From Icerya purchasi (taxonomy: Eukaryota; Arthropoda; Insecta; Hemiptera; Monophlebidae): a stretch of 64,000 nucleotides of DNA. The stretch lies in the NCBI GenBank assembly GCA_039619475.1, contig CM077116.1, forward strand, positions 456,505,576 to 456,569,575. The letters are read 5' to 3'. Made by a program: the position numbers and the translations under genes. Under the pieces are notes generated by a model. It was not told the DNA's origin. It was given only the letters and a program-made list of their open reading frames with translations, and did no database searches. This document shows positions 44,019 through 56,210 of this stretch, piece after piece. Numbering within the stretch: position 1 is the first letter of the stretch; each line of letters begins with the position of its first letter.

Positions 44019-46005
44019 TAACTTTTTCTCTCTCTCTCTCTCCGTATGAATTACAGGGCGGTTATTACGACACTAAGCCGATCTGATATCGCAGTCGCTT
44101 TAAAAAAAAAAAATAAAAAAAATGATAATAAACCCTAAACACAAAACAAACACTACTTGCCTTCATTTAAAAATTTCAATAGAATTTTCTCGAAAACCTT
44201 GACCAATTAATCTCTAAGTCCACAAAAGTCCCTGAATTTTGTCGAAATTATTAAAGTGTTTCTTAAAATCTATTTCATATACGTATACATGTGTATGCTA
44301 GGGAACCAGGCTCGCTGGCCGTTTCCCGGTCCAACTATTCGGATTTTTAATTATTTTACTTCGAGAATTTAAAAAAAAGACTGCAACATTCGCATAAATT
44401 TAACTCTTTTTAAAATGAGATATTAATAATATTTATTTCTTTAAATTTACGTTTCAATGGTTACATTTGTTTTCTTTTCTTTCTTAAAATGTGAAAAATT
44501 TTTTATAGTATTTTAAGTCACCGATGACCATCGCTCCAACCATTTTAAAAATTGTCCTCTCAAATTTTACGGTTTATTTTTCCATTTTTACACCTCTGTC
44601 GATAATTTTCCAGCCTATTTGATATGGTTATGCTGAACGGCTAAATACTGAAAGGATGAAATAGAATTCGTTCAACACGCCCATTTAAATACTTTATTAT
44701 GAAAATTCTTTCGCTTATTTATATAGGTTTCACTTATTTATGTAGGTTTCGCTTATGATGCCTTCGGGAGAAATCAGTTGTCATCGTTTTTATTTCCTAC
44801 AGAATCAGTGAAGTTGAAATTTTTCTCAGTTTATGTGGAATGTTTATACAATTGCCCATATGCCTTATTATATTAACGATGTTCTAATTGCCGGAATACG
44901 CTCGTTATATCAGTAACGTCTGTTTCCTTTCTAGCGACTTGATTAACACTTCCTGTTCATTTAATTGATATATTTGTCCACATTTGGTTACAAACATATT
45001 ACTCTATCCTTCCATTTTGTTACATGTCCGCAATAATACAATACACGCTCGATCGTTTTACCGCAAGACACAAAACAGAAGGTCAAATTAAAAAGCGCCG
45101 TTCTCAGTTCGATGTTGGGTCATGTACAGGAATTTATTCGAACAAAGACGGAATTGAACGTACTTTATCATATCGTTGATCATTTGCAATTGGTGAAACT
45201 GTCGAAAAATTAATATTTTTTAAAAAAATTTACGTGCAATACGTCTCTCGCACAATATTTTCTATAAATATTCAGACCGCTCGCTGTAAATTTATTTTTA
45301 TGCTGATTGATGTTTTGTTGTTGTTTTTTTTTATGTTTACGTAGATTCTGAAATATTTCACGTTCTACGCAATAGAGAACAAAATGATTTAGCGGCGAAA
45401 AATTTCATAAGGGCGGAAAAACTGAAAATGAATGCGAATCGATGAATTTTTCATGACGACTTTTTGTCATTGTTTTCCCATTTTTTCTCGGTTGAATAAA
45501 TATACATATATTTTGAAAAAACGCTCTGTAAAATACTTTATTTGTGCAACATCATCAGAGTTGTGTTTAATTAGCATGAAAGACACAGCTTCTCATACTA
45601 ATTAAGTACTTTAATTGACTGGCCAGAAGGGTTCAATCATTTTTTCTAAATATCTGAACAATTATCGAGAATCCATTAAATCGATCGGTGCCAATTTAAG
45701 CCGATAAATTACAGTAAACATCGATTATAGAAAATTTATCTTTATATTTTATGCCGATCATTTTTTACACTGAATAATTCTGCGTCCTCTCTTTCGTCAT
45801 GTAATTTAAATAAAAAGCGCATTCCGACACAATTCTGAATGTTTTCGGAATAAGCTTAACCTTAAGATTCGAATTTAAAAGTGAATATTTCGATTTCTTT
45901 CTTTAATAATAGTACATTATTCGAAAAATTAGTTTCCCTCTTTTTAACTTATTACATTCTTGCATGCAAGACCGTTTTCACCCATAGTTCGGCAAGATCT
46001 GGGGT
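44019..46005. other. Nothing recognised
   Basis: AT-rich sequence with a CT microsatellite at 44,029-44,042. Short direct repeats of TTATTTATATAGGTTTC/TTATGTAGGTTTCGCTTAT occur near 44,715-44,755. Confidence 0.5.
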
Positions 46006-47120
46006 GTGTCCGGGCTTCTTTTATTCTCCCACATTTTAACTTGTTGGTCATCTTCCTTCCTTCTATTCCATATTTACAAATTAATTGACGACTACACCAC
46101 AGTATCCGTTATTTTCATTATCTCTAATTGGTCTCTGGTACTGAACGGTTTCGGATTGGGTCTTAATTCAAAGAAGACTCAAACATTACTAATCTCACGA
46201 AAACATAACAAACACGAGTTTTCACAACAAATACAAAAACAAATTTTTATAGGACATGATAACTTATGTTTTAAAACAGAAATGAAATACTTAGGAATAG
46301 TTCTAGATCAAAATTTAAATTATAATAAACATGTTGAATATATTATTAATAAAATTTAAAAAAATTACAACAAAATGCGATCACTGTATAACAACACATT
46401 TGGATTTGATACAAAAAAAAAAGAGAAATCTTGTATAACGCAGTGTTCCGCTCCATAACTGAATATGGATCTCTAGCTTATTATGAAAAGTTGAGGAAAT
46501 CAGACATTAAAAATCTCAGATCATTACAGAGAATAATATTAATAGGAGTTATATCTGCTTACAAGACCATATCCTACACTTCGGTCTATGCAATAGCGGA
46601 ACAACCACCAGTTGATTTACAATTACAACAAATTAATCAAATTAAAAGAATTAATATAGAGGATAGGCATAAGAAATTAAGTGAAACAACCATACAGGAA
46701 AAAATTAAACAAATAAAAGACAAGACAATAAAGATATGGCAAGAACAGTATGAAACGCAAATAACAGGAAGACGAACAACACAGTTAATTCCTAGTATCA
46801 AGGAAAGAATGGAAAACAAAGAACGAATCTCTAACTACTATCTAACACAGTATCTTACAGGACACGGAAATTTTGCTTCTTATCTAAAAAAATTCAAGAT
46901 CAAAAGCAACAGTTTATGTAGAGAATGCAAAGAAGATGAAGATACACCCGACCACACATTCAAAATATGCAAACAATTTAAGGATATAAGAGGAAGCTAC
47001 AACATAAAAGAAGAAGATCTTATGAATTGTTTCAAAGCTCAAGGTCAGCAGTTTTGTAAGAGAAATACTGAAGGAGAAAAATGAAATATATTAATCTTAA
47101 ATTATTGTACTATATATATA
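46006..47120 (+). pseudogene. R1-like LINE, RT thumb and zinc-tail region (+)
   Basis: LGLNSKKTQTLLISRK and EMKYLGIVLDQNLNYNKHVE are the last RT blocks. After a frameshift at 46,360-46,430 a long open frame (46,431-47,084) runs ITEYGSLAYYEKL, IAEQPPVDLQ and YYLTQYLTGHGNFASYLKKF, then C-x2-C...DH-x4-C (SLCRECKEDEDTPDHTFKIC). The TGHGxFxxYL plus zinc motif is typical of the R1 clade, which lacks RNase H. The catalytic half is absent. Confidence 0.8.
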
Positions 47121-47329
47121 TATGAACACTGTTAATGTCAAAAAAAACACACTCATATAGATATTTAAAATCGATCATACATTCTAACTTATATATTGTA
47201 CAATTTATATTAAGCGAAATCCAGTTGATTTCAGAACGAGAAGTGCTTTTTGCAAAAGTTCTGAGACAATTGCAATGTAAAATGTTAACCATATTATATT
47301 AATGAACTTGCCCCACCAGTTACATCTGA

Positions 47330-47700
47330 AATTGGGACCCATTAAAAAAAAAAACATTCTTCCTTCTAATCCACTTTCCTTATTTTTCCCCCGCTTTACA
47401 CCGTTCTGTTGTTGTCTCCACTATTTGCCTGCGTTTTAGCCATTACTTACTACCTTCCTTTCACTTTTTGGTTTTCGGTTGGTTTCCTGCTCGCATTGTC
47501 TTCTCCATTTAAACGAAGCGTTTATTTGCAACGTTGATCTTCTTTGAATGTTCATCCCTTTTTTGGGAACGCTCTACACTCCACTTTGCTCAGACTTGGG
47601 CTTCCTGTACTTTATGACGTTTTTTATTGTCATTTTTCCCATACATATTATTTTCGTCACATTGACTGCTTCTTTTTAACGATATCTGATCGAATTAAAA
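47330..47700 (+). pseudogene. Degenerate LINE 3' end (+)
   Basis: Pyrimidine-rich sequence. In one frame near 47,540 it encodes FFECSSLFWERS, like the IFFECPSF of the 54.84-kb copy. Low information content. Confidence 0.3.
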
Positions 47701-47919
47701 TATAATCGATAATTGTGTTATTGGTAAAAATCGCTGTGCTCGAAATAAAAAAAAAAAGAAAGAATAAGGACCTTAATTTCATAATTAAAAATTTACAAAA
47801 TTATATGTAAAACCGAAGACCCTCATTATTATCGTATAAAACAACGCGAATAATACCAGATGCAAGGAACCGCATAATATTGCCGAGCATCTTGTTCTAC
47901 CATCTACCCACATGATAAC

Positions 47920-48347
47920 GGCGACATTCGAATTGCGCACCGGAAGTTTGTCCGTATGAAATATAAAAAAACGAACGAAAACGGCGCCGGGACCACAATC
48001 GCTGTTTATTGGACTCAGTGGTTCCAAAACTGATGGCCGATTTATCGTATAACATTTGAATGTTCAATGGCTTTCAACATTTTTACGTATTGCATTTTAA
48101 AGAAAACCTATTTTTCGCAAACCTTAAAGGTTTTTTCTAAGCAACCGAAATGTAGTTCCGTTATTCCAAATAGCAAACGTTCCATCGATATGATAAGACA
48201 TTTTGGAAGTCACTAAAAGAACGACTTCTACTCATTTTATTCTTTCGTCGATTTTACAAAATCAAAGTTATTTTTTTTAAAGCGGTGCGCAATTCGAGTT
48301 CTCAGCAGGCGGGCTATTTCGGGTCGGTGCGCAATTCGGGTGTCCCC
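47920..48347. mobile_element. 428-bp MITE with 8-bp TSD ATGATAAC
   Basis: ATGATAAC is duplicated exactly at 47,912-47,919 and 48,348-48,355. The ends are inverted: GGCGACATTCGAATTGCGCA-CCG and, from the right, GGGGACACCCGAATTGCGCA-CCG. A third internal copy, GGTGCGCAATTCGAG, lies at 48,286-48,300. There is no open frame of note. An 8-bp TSD with termini starting GG fits Merlin or an atypical hAT. The family is not decided. Confidence 0.8.
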
Positions 48348-48355
48348 ATGATAAC

Positions 48356-50862
48356 AATGCTTTTTTTGCCAAAATATACGCGCCGTCCAACAACTTAGAA
48401 TCGTTACTCTGTCAAACGATACAATTTGCCATCAAATTAACAAGATGTACCCGTGAATGTTCAAAAACGGCTCAAAACGGAATTGGAAAATTAAGGTGCT
48501 ATACAACTACATGGAGTAACGGATAATGGTAACAATTCTCATTTTTAATTTTTCTTTATATTAGATTTCCTTAGGAAGCAATAACAACTGAAAATTTATT
48601 ATTTTGCAAGCCCATATAAGGAATGCTACCGAATCGTTTGCTAAACTTGGATTGCGTCGGAATTTGCAACTCAAATGACTTGTACTAATTATAAAACAAT
48701 TTACATGCTTTTGGGAAAAAAAGAATCTCTAGAAGTAATTTGGACACACTACATGATTCGCTGAGAAGCTCATCGAGATCACTTTCAATCCTGGACGATA
48801 TTCTTTTAATAATCGTTATTGATTATGTAAAAACCAGATCTACCAAGTTAAAGATTATCTTGCTTCTTCCCGTGAAGACATGGGAGACACATAAATCGTT
48901 ATTATTCTTCACCCAGATGGTTTTACCCCCGCAATAAACTAAAAAAAAAAAACAAACAAAATAGCTACATTCTTGAAGGTTATAGGATGACAAGTTATTT
49001 CTAGTATAATTTGTCTACGTATTATCGAAAAACAAACATCAAGGAAATAACCGGAATATATTTGATTTAAGTGAAAAAGTCGACGTTTTTTATAAGAATC
49101 TTGCAATTATTAAATATTAAATTTAAAAAAAAAAAACTGCTTTGAACCGGAATTACGAGTTCAGAAAAAAAAAAACATAAAAATGCGTTGCTAAATCGAA
49201 TGCCATTCAGAAAATTTGAATATCAATGTTTGCGAAAAATTCCATTTTTTATGGCTTCGGGAGCTTATCAGCCATAAGGATCTTTACCCAGAAAAGAAAA
49301 AAGTTAATTATATTTTAATATGATCTGATATTGTTCATGAAAAGGAACAAATAATACTGTGTGGAAAATACAGGAAGTAAGAAGCTCATAAGGAGTCGGA
49401 AAATCAAGTCGTAGCAAGTTGCTGAGTAGAACGTTCAACGGAAAGAGATTAAACAGCGTCGCAAATTTCATTTAATTTGAAAAGGCAATGAAGAGAGGGA
49501 ACCATCGGGAAACGAGAACAGGAGGCAGGTAGAGTAGGGAATAATTAAAACGCCGGCGAATAATGGAGACAACGATAGAACAGCAAAATGAGGTAAACAG
49601 AAGGAACCTCGGACCAACAGGTAAGTTGAACGGACGCATGAAATAAATAATCATCGGAAAAAAATAGGAAGAATAAATATCCGACCAAAATCTGAGATGG
49701 AAACTTTTACACGGCAGAAGGGAATTAGAAGACGGGATTTCTTCCTAAAAAAGAAAGCGTAAAGAAGCAGTGAACCGAGCCAAAGAATCAGTCGTTTCAT
49801 TGTCAGAGATGCCCGAATGGCTAGGAACCCATATCAGGTACCACTGTGAATGAGATATGTAGAAAAAAGAGAAAGTATATGTATGAGTAGAAGAATATAG
49901 AGAATAATAAAGTCACAAGAATAATTAGGGAAAGGGAGAATGAACTGAAAGGCGCTCATGGAGCGAGAAATGATTGAAAACCTCGAGGAAAAGTGATTCG
50001 AAAAAATATGAAAATAATGGAACGTAAAATAAAAGTTCGTTTATGAATATGAAACAGAAATTAATGAAGATTCCGAGAAGTTGAATTCTAGAAAGGTAAA
50101 AGAGGTATACCGCCCGACCTTTTCGAAACATCTGCAAAGTCGGTTACATGAGAATGAAGTAGGAAATATTTATAATGTTACGGTATTGCCTTGAGGCTGC
50201 GGAAGAAATGTCGAAAGTGAAAGTGAAATAAACACATTTCAGGAGGATGACAAAGTTCGGCGAAATTGAAAACGGGAGATGTTTATTAAAAGAGATGTAA
50301 AACGAAAATTAGGACGAAGAGAAATAAAGTCTAAGACGGGGATTATTTTCTTAAGTGTAAAACGCCAATTTCTAGAAATGGAACAGTAGGAACGAATGAG
50401 AGCAGAGAACTCGTAGCAAAGAAACGATAGCCTAAATAACATAATAGACAGAGATGGCATATTAGAGATTCAGCGGGAATTACCGGAATAGGAGAAGATT
50501 TTAGGAGCACAGTCGAATATGAGAATTTTGGAGTGCATTCGATTTAAAGGCTCGGATGCACAACTGCAGAAAAAAAAAGAAAAAAAGAACAGTAATCAAA
50601 TTTGGAGCGGATAATGGACTTACACGGAGAAATAACGATATACGGATCACCGCCCGTTTTAGCTGGAGATGGGAGACAGTAAGTTTAGTCTTTCAGATTG
50701 ACTACGAAGAAAGGTATTTCATGTGTTCGGAGAAAGACAAACGACTGTCCGCTAAGGTGAAATACCAAGATAACAGAAACAATTATTATGAGAAAGAGAA
50801 ATATCGTCTAAAGCTAGACTGACGAAAGCGAGATTAAAATGAATGCTTTTTTGAATTATAAC
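48356..50862. other. No gene seen; purine-rich degenerate repeats
   Basis: 48,356-49,380 is plain AT-rich. From 49,380 to 50,560 the + strand is strongly purine-rich (GAA/GGA), the mirror composition of the pyrimidine-rich LINE tails. It shares GAGCCAAAGAATC with 8,430. A (-) oriented decayed LINE is possible, but no motif survives. Confidence 0.4.
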
Positions 50863-50870
50863 CAGGTAAT

Positions 50871-51456
50871 CAGGCCTGAATTTAGGGAAGGTCTGGGGGC
50901 TGCAGCCCCGGGCCTCGTCTTATTAAGGGGCTCCCAAGAGGCTCTCACCTCCGACATGGATGGTTAAACGTGCAATAATAGATGTTTTCCCAAACATTTA
51001 TATTGCATATAGAATATTTATAACTATATCGATTACAAATTGTGAGGCTGAAAGATCTTTTTCGATATTAAAAAGAATAAAAAATATGTACAGATCAACC
51101 ATGCTAGATGATAGACTATCGGCATTATCAAGATTAACGATCAAAACAGATTTTCTCCGTTCAGTAAATTTTAACGATATTATACAAGAATTTGCAGAAA
51201 AAAAAAAACAAGAAAAAAATTCATTGTTTAAAATTATACTATATATATATATATGTATATATTATTTATTTTTTTTGGCATCGAAAATTCTACCCCTTGT
51301 CTATATGATATTTAGTTTTGTTTACATTAATATGTTAATTCGTGAATTCAAAATAATATAATTAAATTAAATTAAAGAAAATTTAGTTATTCTATAAAAC
51401 TGATAATTTTGATACTACCGAAAAGGGTCCCTAATATTTCCGTAGCCCCGGGCCTG
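50871..51456 (+). mobile_element. hAT transposon remnant, TSD CAGGTAAT
   Basis: The exact 8-bp repeat CAGGTAAT at 50,863-50,870 and 51,457-51,464 flanks termini CAGGCCTGAAT (left) and CAGGCCCGGGG (right, reverse complement). The 586-bp copy retains only the C-terminal dimerisation domain of the transposase at 50,960-51,200: ITNCEAERSFSILKRIKN, then YRSTMLDDRLSALSRLTIKT. NCEAERSFS-x-L-K-RIKN with RSTM-DDRL is the hATC signature of the ZMYM-like hAT group. The ribonuclease-H-like catalytic region is deleted. Confidence 0.92.
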
Positions 51457-51464
51457 CAGGTAAT

Positions 51465-52085
51465 AAATCCTTAGAATACACATACTTCGCTTAAAGACGC
51501 GCGCTGTCAATTTTTCAAGAAGTTTTTAAACAGAAAAATACAGAATTTGCACTAACGGGAAATTCAAAAGCACTTACTTTTCAGTAATGCGGCGAAAAAT
51601 TAAAAGTAAAAAAAGTCATTTAAATCTAAATCACTTTTTAACATTAAATGTTGAAGTTCGCCCGTGACTTCAATTTTAAGATTATTTAAAGTCGATATTT
51701 TAGTCAACGTGAAAAAGTGAAAAGTGTCTCTGGCCAGCTGAAATTAATCTGGACGGAACTTTCAACAGGCCACAAAATAATTTTTCGATATTTCTCTCGT
51801 GCACTATGCACTTCAAGTGTACCAATAATTTGTTGCTAGCGCGCTGTCGTCTTCTGACGCGCACTAATCTCATTGCATCGGTATAAGTTAATAAGAGAGG
51901 ATATAAAACCTCCTCTGGGAAACTCAAAAAATGTTCCAAGAGCAACTAATCTCCTTCAATTCGATAAGAGAAATCCGACCGTTTCGTATGCATACGTTGT
52001 AAGGAATAATATAATAATCGCCGTGGAAATAATTATAGTCTGAATAACGCACATAGCGATGATTATGAGCAACTACATAAGTATT
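51465..52085. other. Nothing recognised
   Basis: The - strand frame at 51,700-51,945 has ordinary amino-acid composition but no known motif. Confidence 0.4.
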
Positions 52086-52522
52086 AATGTTGTATAAGAA
52101 TTACGATATCACCTTTAAGGGTATATCACTCTGATATATATTTTCTAATCGGGAGGAATAATTATTTTTAGTGCATTTTTAAATTTTTCATAATAAACCT
52201 TCAAGTATCGGTATTTATTTTTTGTAAAAAAAAAAAATTTATTTTTAACCGACTTCAAAAAAGGAGGAGGTATTCAATTCGACTGAATTTTTTTTTTTTT
52301 TTTTTTTTTTTATGTGTGTTACCACAGAACTTTCTTCTAGATGAACCGATTTTGATGATTCTTCTTTTATTTGAAAGGTAGTGTTTGTCATGTGGTCCCA
52401 TTTAAATTTGATCAAGGTCCGACCGATAGTTTTTGAGTTATCCTTAATAGTAATGCGGGAGATTGAAGCTTTTTGAATGCTTTTTAACCGACTTCAAAAA
52501 AGGAGGAGGTATTCAATTCGAC

Positions 52523-52563
<41 letters not shown>

Positions 52564-54290
52564 GTGTTACCACAGAACTTTCTTCTAGATGAACCGATTT
52601 TGATGATTCTTCTTTTATTTGAAAGGTGGCGTTTGTCATGTGGTCCCATTTAAATTTGATCAAGGTCTGACCGATAGTTTTTGAGTTATCCTTAATAATG
52701 CGGGAGATTGAAGCTTTTTGGATGCTTTTCATTCATGATTGTTTTCACCGTCGGATTAGATTCATTAACTTAAAATATTATAAATTTGCCAAATTACCAT
52801 GGAAATGTAGCTTTTGGTGTTTTTACCGTGGTAATAAATGTTTTAATTTAATTGAATAAAAATGCACTAAAAAGTAAAAAATAAAATGCTTTTTTACAAA
52901 AAATAAATACCGACTTCAAGGTTTATTATAAAAATTTAAAAATGCACTAAAAAGTAAAAAATAATTACTCCCGATTAGAAAATATATATATCAGAGTGAT
53001 ATAACTTAAGGTGATATCGTAATTCTTATACAACATTAAAACTTTAATTAGAGTTGGAATTAAATTCATGTTAGGAACAATTTAATCAACATTTAATGCA
53101 GTTTTTAATTATTCTTTTAATATGAATTTGATGCCAACTCCAAAAAATTAATGTTGTATAAGAATTACGATATCACCTTAAGTTATATCACTCTGATATA
53201 TATATTTTATCGGGAGTAATTATTTTTTACTTTTTAGTGCATTTTTAAATTTTTATAATAAACCTTGAAGTCGGTATTTATTTTTTGTAAAAAAGCATTT
53301 TTCATTCATGATTGTTTTCACCGTCGGATTAGATTCATTAACTTAAAATATTATAAATTTGCCAAATTACCATGGAAATGTAGCTTTTGGTGTTTTTACC
53401 GTGGTAATAAATGTTTTAATTTAATTGAATAAAAATGCACTAAAAAGTAAAAAATAAAATGCTTTTTTACAAAAAATAAATACCGACTTCAAGGTTTATT
53501 ATAAAAATTTAAAAATGCACTAAAAAGTAAAAAATAATTACTCCCGATGAGAAAATATATATATATCAGAGTGATCTTAAGTGGTGATATCGTAATTCTT
53601 ATACAACATTAATTTTTTGGAGTTGGCATCAAATTCATATTAAAAGAATAATTAAAAACTGCATTAAATGTTGATTAAATTGTTCCTAACATGAATTTAA
53701 TTCCAACTCTAATTAAAGTTTTAATGTTGTATAAGAATTACGATATCACCTTAAGTTATATCACTCTGATATATATATTTTCTAATCGGGAGTAATTATT
53801 TTTTACTTTTTAGTGCATTTTTAAATTTTTATAATAAACCTTGAAGTCGGTATTTATTTTTTGTAAAAAAGCATTTTATTTTTTACTTTTTAGTGCATTT
53901 TTATTCAATTAAATTAAAACATTTTAATTAGAACAGATATTTCCACGGTAAAAGCATCAAAAGTTACATTTCCATGGTAATTTGGCAAATTTATAGTATT
54001 TTAAGTCAATAAATCTAACCCGACGGTGAAAACAATCATTAATGAAAAGCATCCAAAAAGCTTCAATCTCCCGCATTATTGAAGATAACTCAAAAACTAC
54101 CGGTCAGATCTTGATCAAATTTAAATGGGACCACATGAGAAACACCGCCTTTCAAATAAAAGAAGAATCATCAAAATCGGTTCATCTAGAAGAAAGTTCT
54201 AAGGTAACACACATAAAAAAAAAAAATAAATAAATAAATACAGTCGAATTGAATACCTCCTACTTTTTTGAAGTCGGCTAAAAACTAACG
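52086..54290. mobile_element. Nested palindromic element with CCGACTTCAAAAAAGGAGGA termini
   Basis: The motif ACCGACTTCAAAAAAGGAGG-AGG occurs (+) at 52,247 and 52,488 (a tandem duplication of about 240 bp including a long T-run). Its inverse is at 54,250-54,285 (CTCCTACTTTTTTGAAGTCG). Between them, GTTGTATAAGAATTACGATA-TCACC occurs alternately (+) 52,092, (-) 53,010-53,035, (+) 53,153, (-) 53,585-53,608 and (+) 53,728. A block of about 310 bp (52,727-53,036) recurs directly at 53,300-53,609, and a block of about 112 bp (53,037-53,151) recurs inverted at 53,610-53,720. Similar CCGACTTC repeats are widespread in insects. No transposase is present. Confidence 0.75.
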
Positions 54291-54830
54291 TTGAAGTAAT
54301 ATTAAAACGAATGTCGTTAATGAAATGAAAGATATTTTTACGCAAATGAAGAATCATTGAAAATGGTAACTGGACTAATGCAGTAATGACGTAGCAATTA
54401 CACAAAGTCGAACTGTAGCGAAGTAGTTACCCTTTAAATGTCAATGAAACTCTACGTCATAAATGGTGAAATATTTCTGCATAAGGTAAAGATGGGATAA
54501 TGCGTCACTGATATCAGTATCACATTTAGCAGATGAAAATCACTTTCACATCAAAAAAAGATATAGCTTTCACAGCACACTGTACCCTCACGGTAAAAAG
54601 CACATTGAGGCTCTTCTTTTGTTCTGCTAATGAAAAACGTTAACCATCGTAAAACCGAAAAATTACAAAATTTCTCGCAGGGAACTACTAATGTAAACAC
54701 AAAGTACCGTAATGAAATTAGATTAGTCATCTTCCCACGCGGCCTTGGTTTCGCGGTTTTCCTTCGCTTCGCCGCTCCGTTATTGTTCCTAGTATCGGTT
54801 TACGTCTAAATCATACTCTTTTTCCTTTCT
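54291..54830. other. Nothing recognised
   Basis: AT-rich, no motif. Confidence 0.5.
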
Positions 54831-55110
54831 CAAGTTATCATTTTCATCTCGCTTTATGCGCTTGTTGCCCTCTTCATTCTGACGACGAAACGGTCTGTGA
54901 TCCTGACCATATCTTCTTTGAATGTCCATCCTTCGTTAATGTAATCTACTTCTTTGTATTCCGATCTGTTATCACTCAAACTCCCTACTCCTTATTGTGC
55001 TTCGTATATCTTATCGTTTCCGTCGATCTCCGTTGTTCCTATCCTCAGTTCTTTTATTAATATTTGACACGTTTCTGGGCAAAGATCCTTTGTTGCCCCC
55101 CCCCCTCGGG
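54831..55110 (+). pseudogene. R1/I-like LINE 3' end with zinc tail (+)
   Basis: CACCPLHSDDETVCDPDHIF followed by FECPSFVNVIYFF is a clear C-x2-C...D-H-x-F-F-E-C-P zinc motif at the end of a LINE protein. It is followed by a pyrimidine-rich 3' UTR and a C-run/G-run pair at 55,096-55,122. Upstream RT sequence is not seen. Confidence 0.55.
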
Positions 55111-55309
55111 CGCGGGGGGGGGATAAAAAAAAATTAGTCTTCGTATTATATTATCTCGCTAAACGTGCACTGATTATTTTCTAACAACTTTAGAAAATGT
55201 ACTTACAATATAGGTGGCTACTACAACGCGAACAACATGGAATCAAGACTGATCACAGTCAGGGGAAGAAAATTATAGAAATTTAATAAAAAAAAGTTCT
55301 AATAGTAAA

Positions 55310-55450
55310 GGCGGATCCCAAGTAGAAAGGAACTGGCCCCAGTATTCTCCTTAAATCCATTAGGCTTAGTACCATTATGGAAAGCTTTACTTCACAATCC
55401 ATGATACCTTGTCAAGGATATATGGGACCTGCTTTACTTTACTTTTACAC
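55310..55450 (+). mobile_element. SINE 3' part
   Basis: CTTAGTACC, TGGAAAGCTTTACTTCACAA and TCCATGATACCTTGTCAAGG match the 3' part of the SINE at 18,780-18,850. It ends in GACCTGCTTTACTTTACTTT. Confidence 0.55.
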
Positions 55451-56139
55451 CGACTACAAGTTCCCCAATCTATAACTATGATTTCTTCCTTAAAAAGACG
55501 ATATCTATACAATAGCGGAGCCAAATTATAACTTGTCCTCCTTCGATCGCCGTCCAATAAACGCTCAATAAAACTTTTCTTTTTCTCCTAATAAACTAAA
55601 TGCTACATAAAATGAATATTTCTAGAAATTTTCTATAATAAATTTAATTTATTGTGTTAAAAAGAATGAACGAGCCTTTTAACGCGCGTATTGAATAATA
55701 AATAAACATTCGCTAAATCGATTGATAACAATTCTCTATTTAAATATTGATGATACCAATGCAATCGTAAATTTTTTTACGTAAAAACGTTTTACGACCT
55801 GAAATGTTTTTAATTTTAACAATATTTTATTTATTTTTTTTTATTGAAAGTTAATAATAGGTACGTTTTATTTAGAATTGTATAAAAATTACTTAAAATA
55901 ACAGCGAGTTTTAATTGATTGTTAATTGTATAATTGTATTTTTATTTCGAAAAATTGAATACATCATACTGTGTTTCATTCATTTTTCAATTTATGTAGG
56001 TATTTAATTTCTTAGAGTAAGAAAGTTGATTCTGTGAAGAGAGCATAATTTTAATTTTATTAGTCATTCATTCGTACAAAGTAGTTTTTTTTTTTTACTT
56101 GTTTGTTTGCATATGCATATATAATATTGAGATTTTTTA
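55451..56139. other. Nothing recognised
   Basis: AT-rich sequence. Confidence 0.5.
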
Positions 56140-56210
56140 TAATTTTTTCTTCGAAGAGGGTCCCTTATTAAAGATTAGTCCTGGGCCCCGTAAATCCTTA
56201 ATCCACTCTT
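56140..56210. mobile_element. hAT-like terminal remnant
   Basis: GAGGGTCCCTTATTAAAGAT followed by CCTGGGCCCCGTAAATCC resembles the right end of the hAT copy at 51,425-51,456 (AGGGTCCCTAATATTTCC...CCCCGGGCC). No partner end or transposase was found. Confidence 0.4.
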
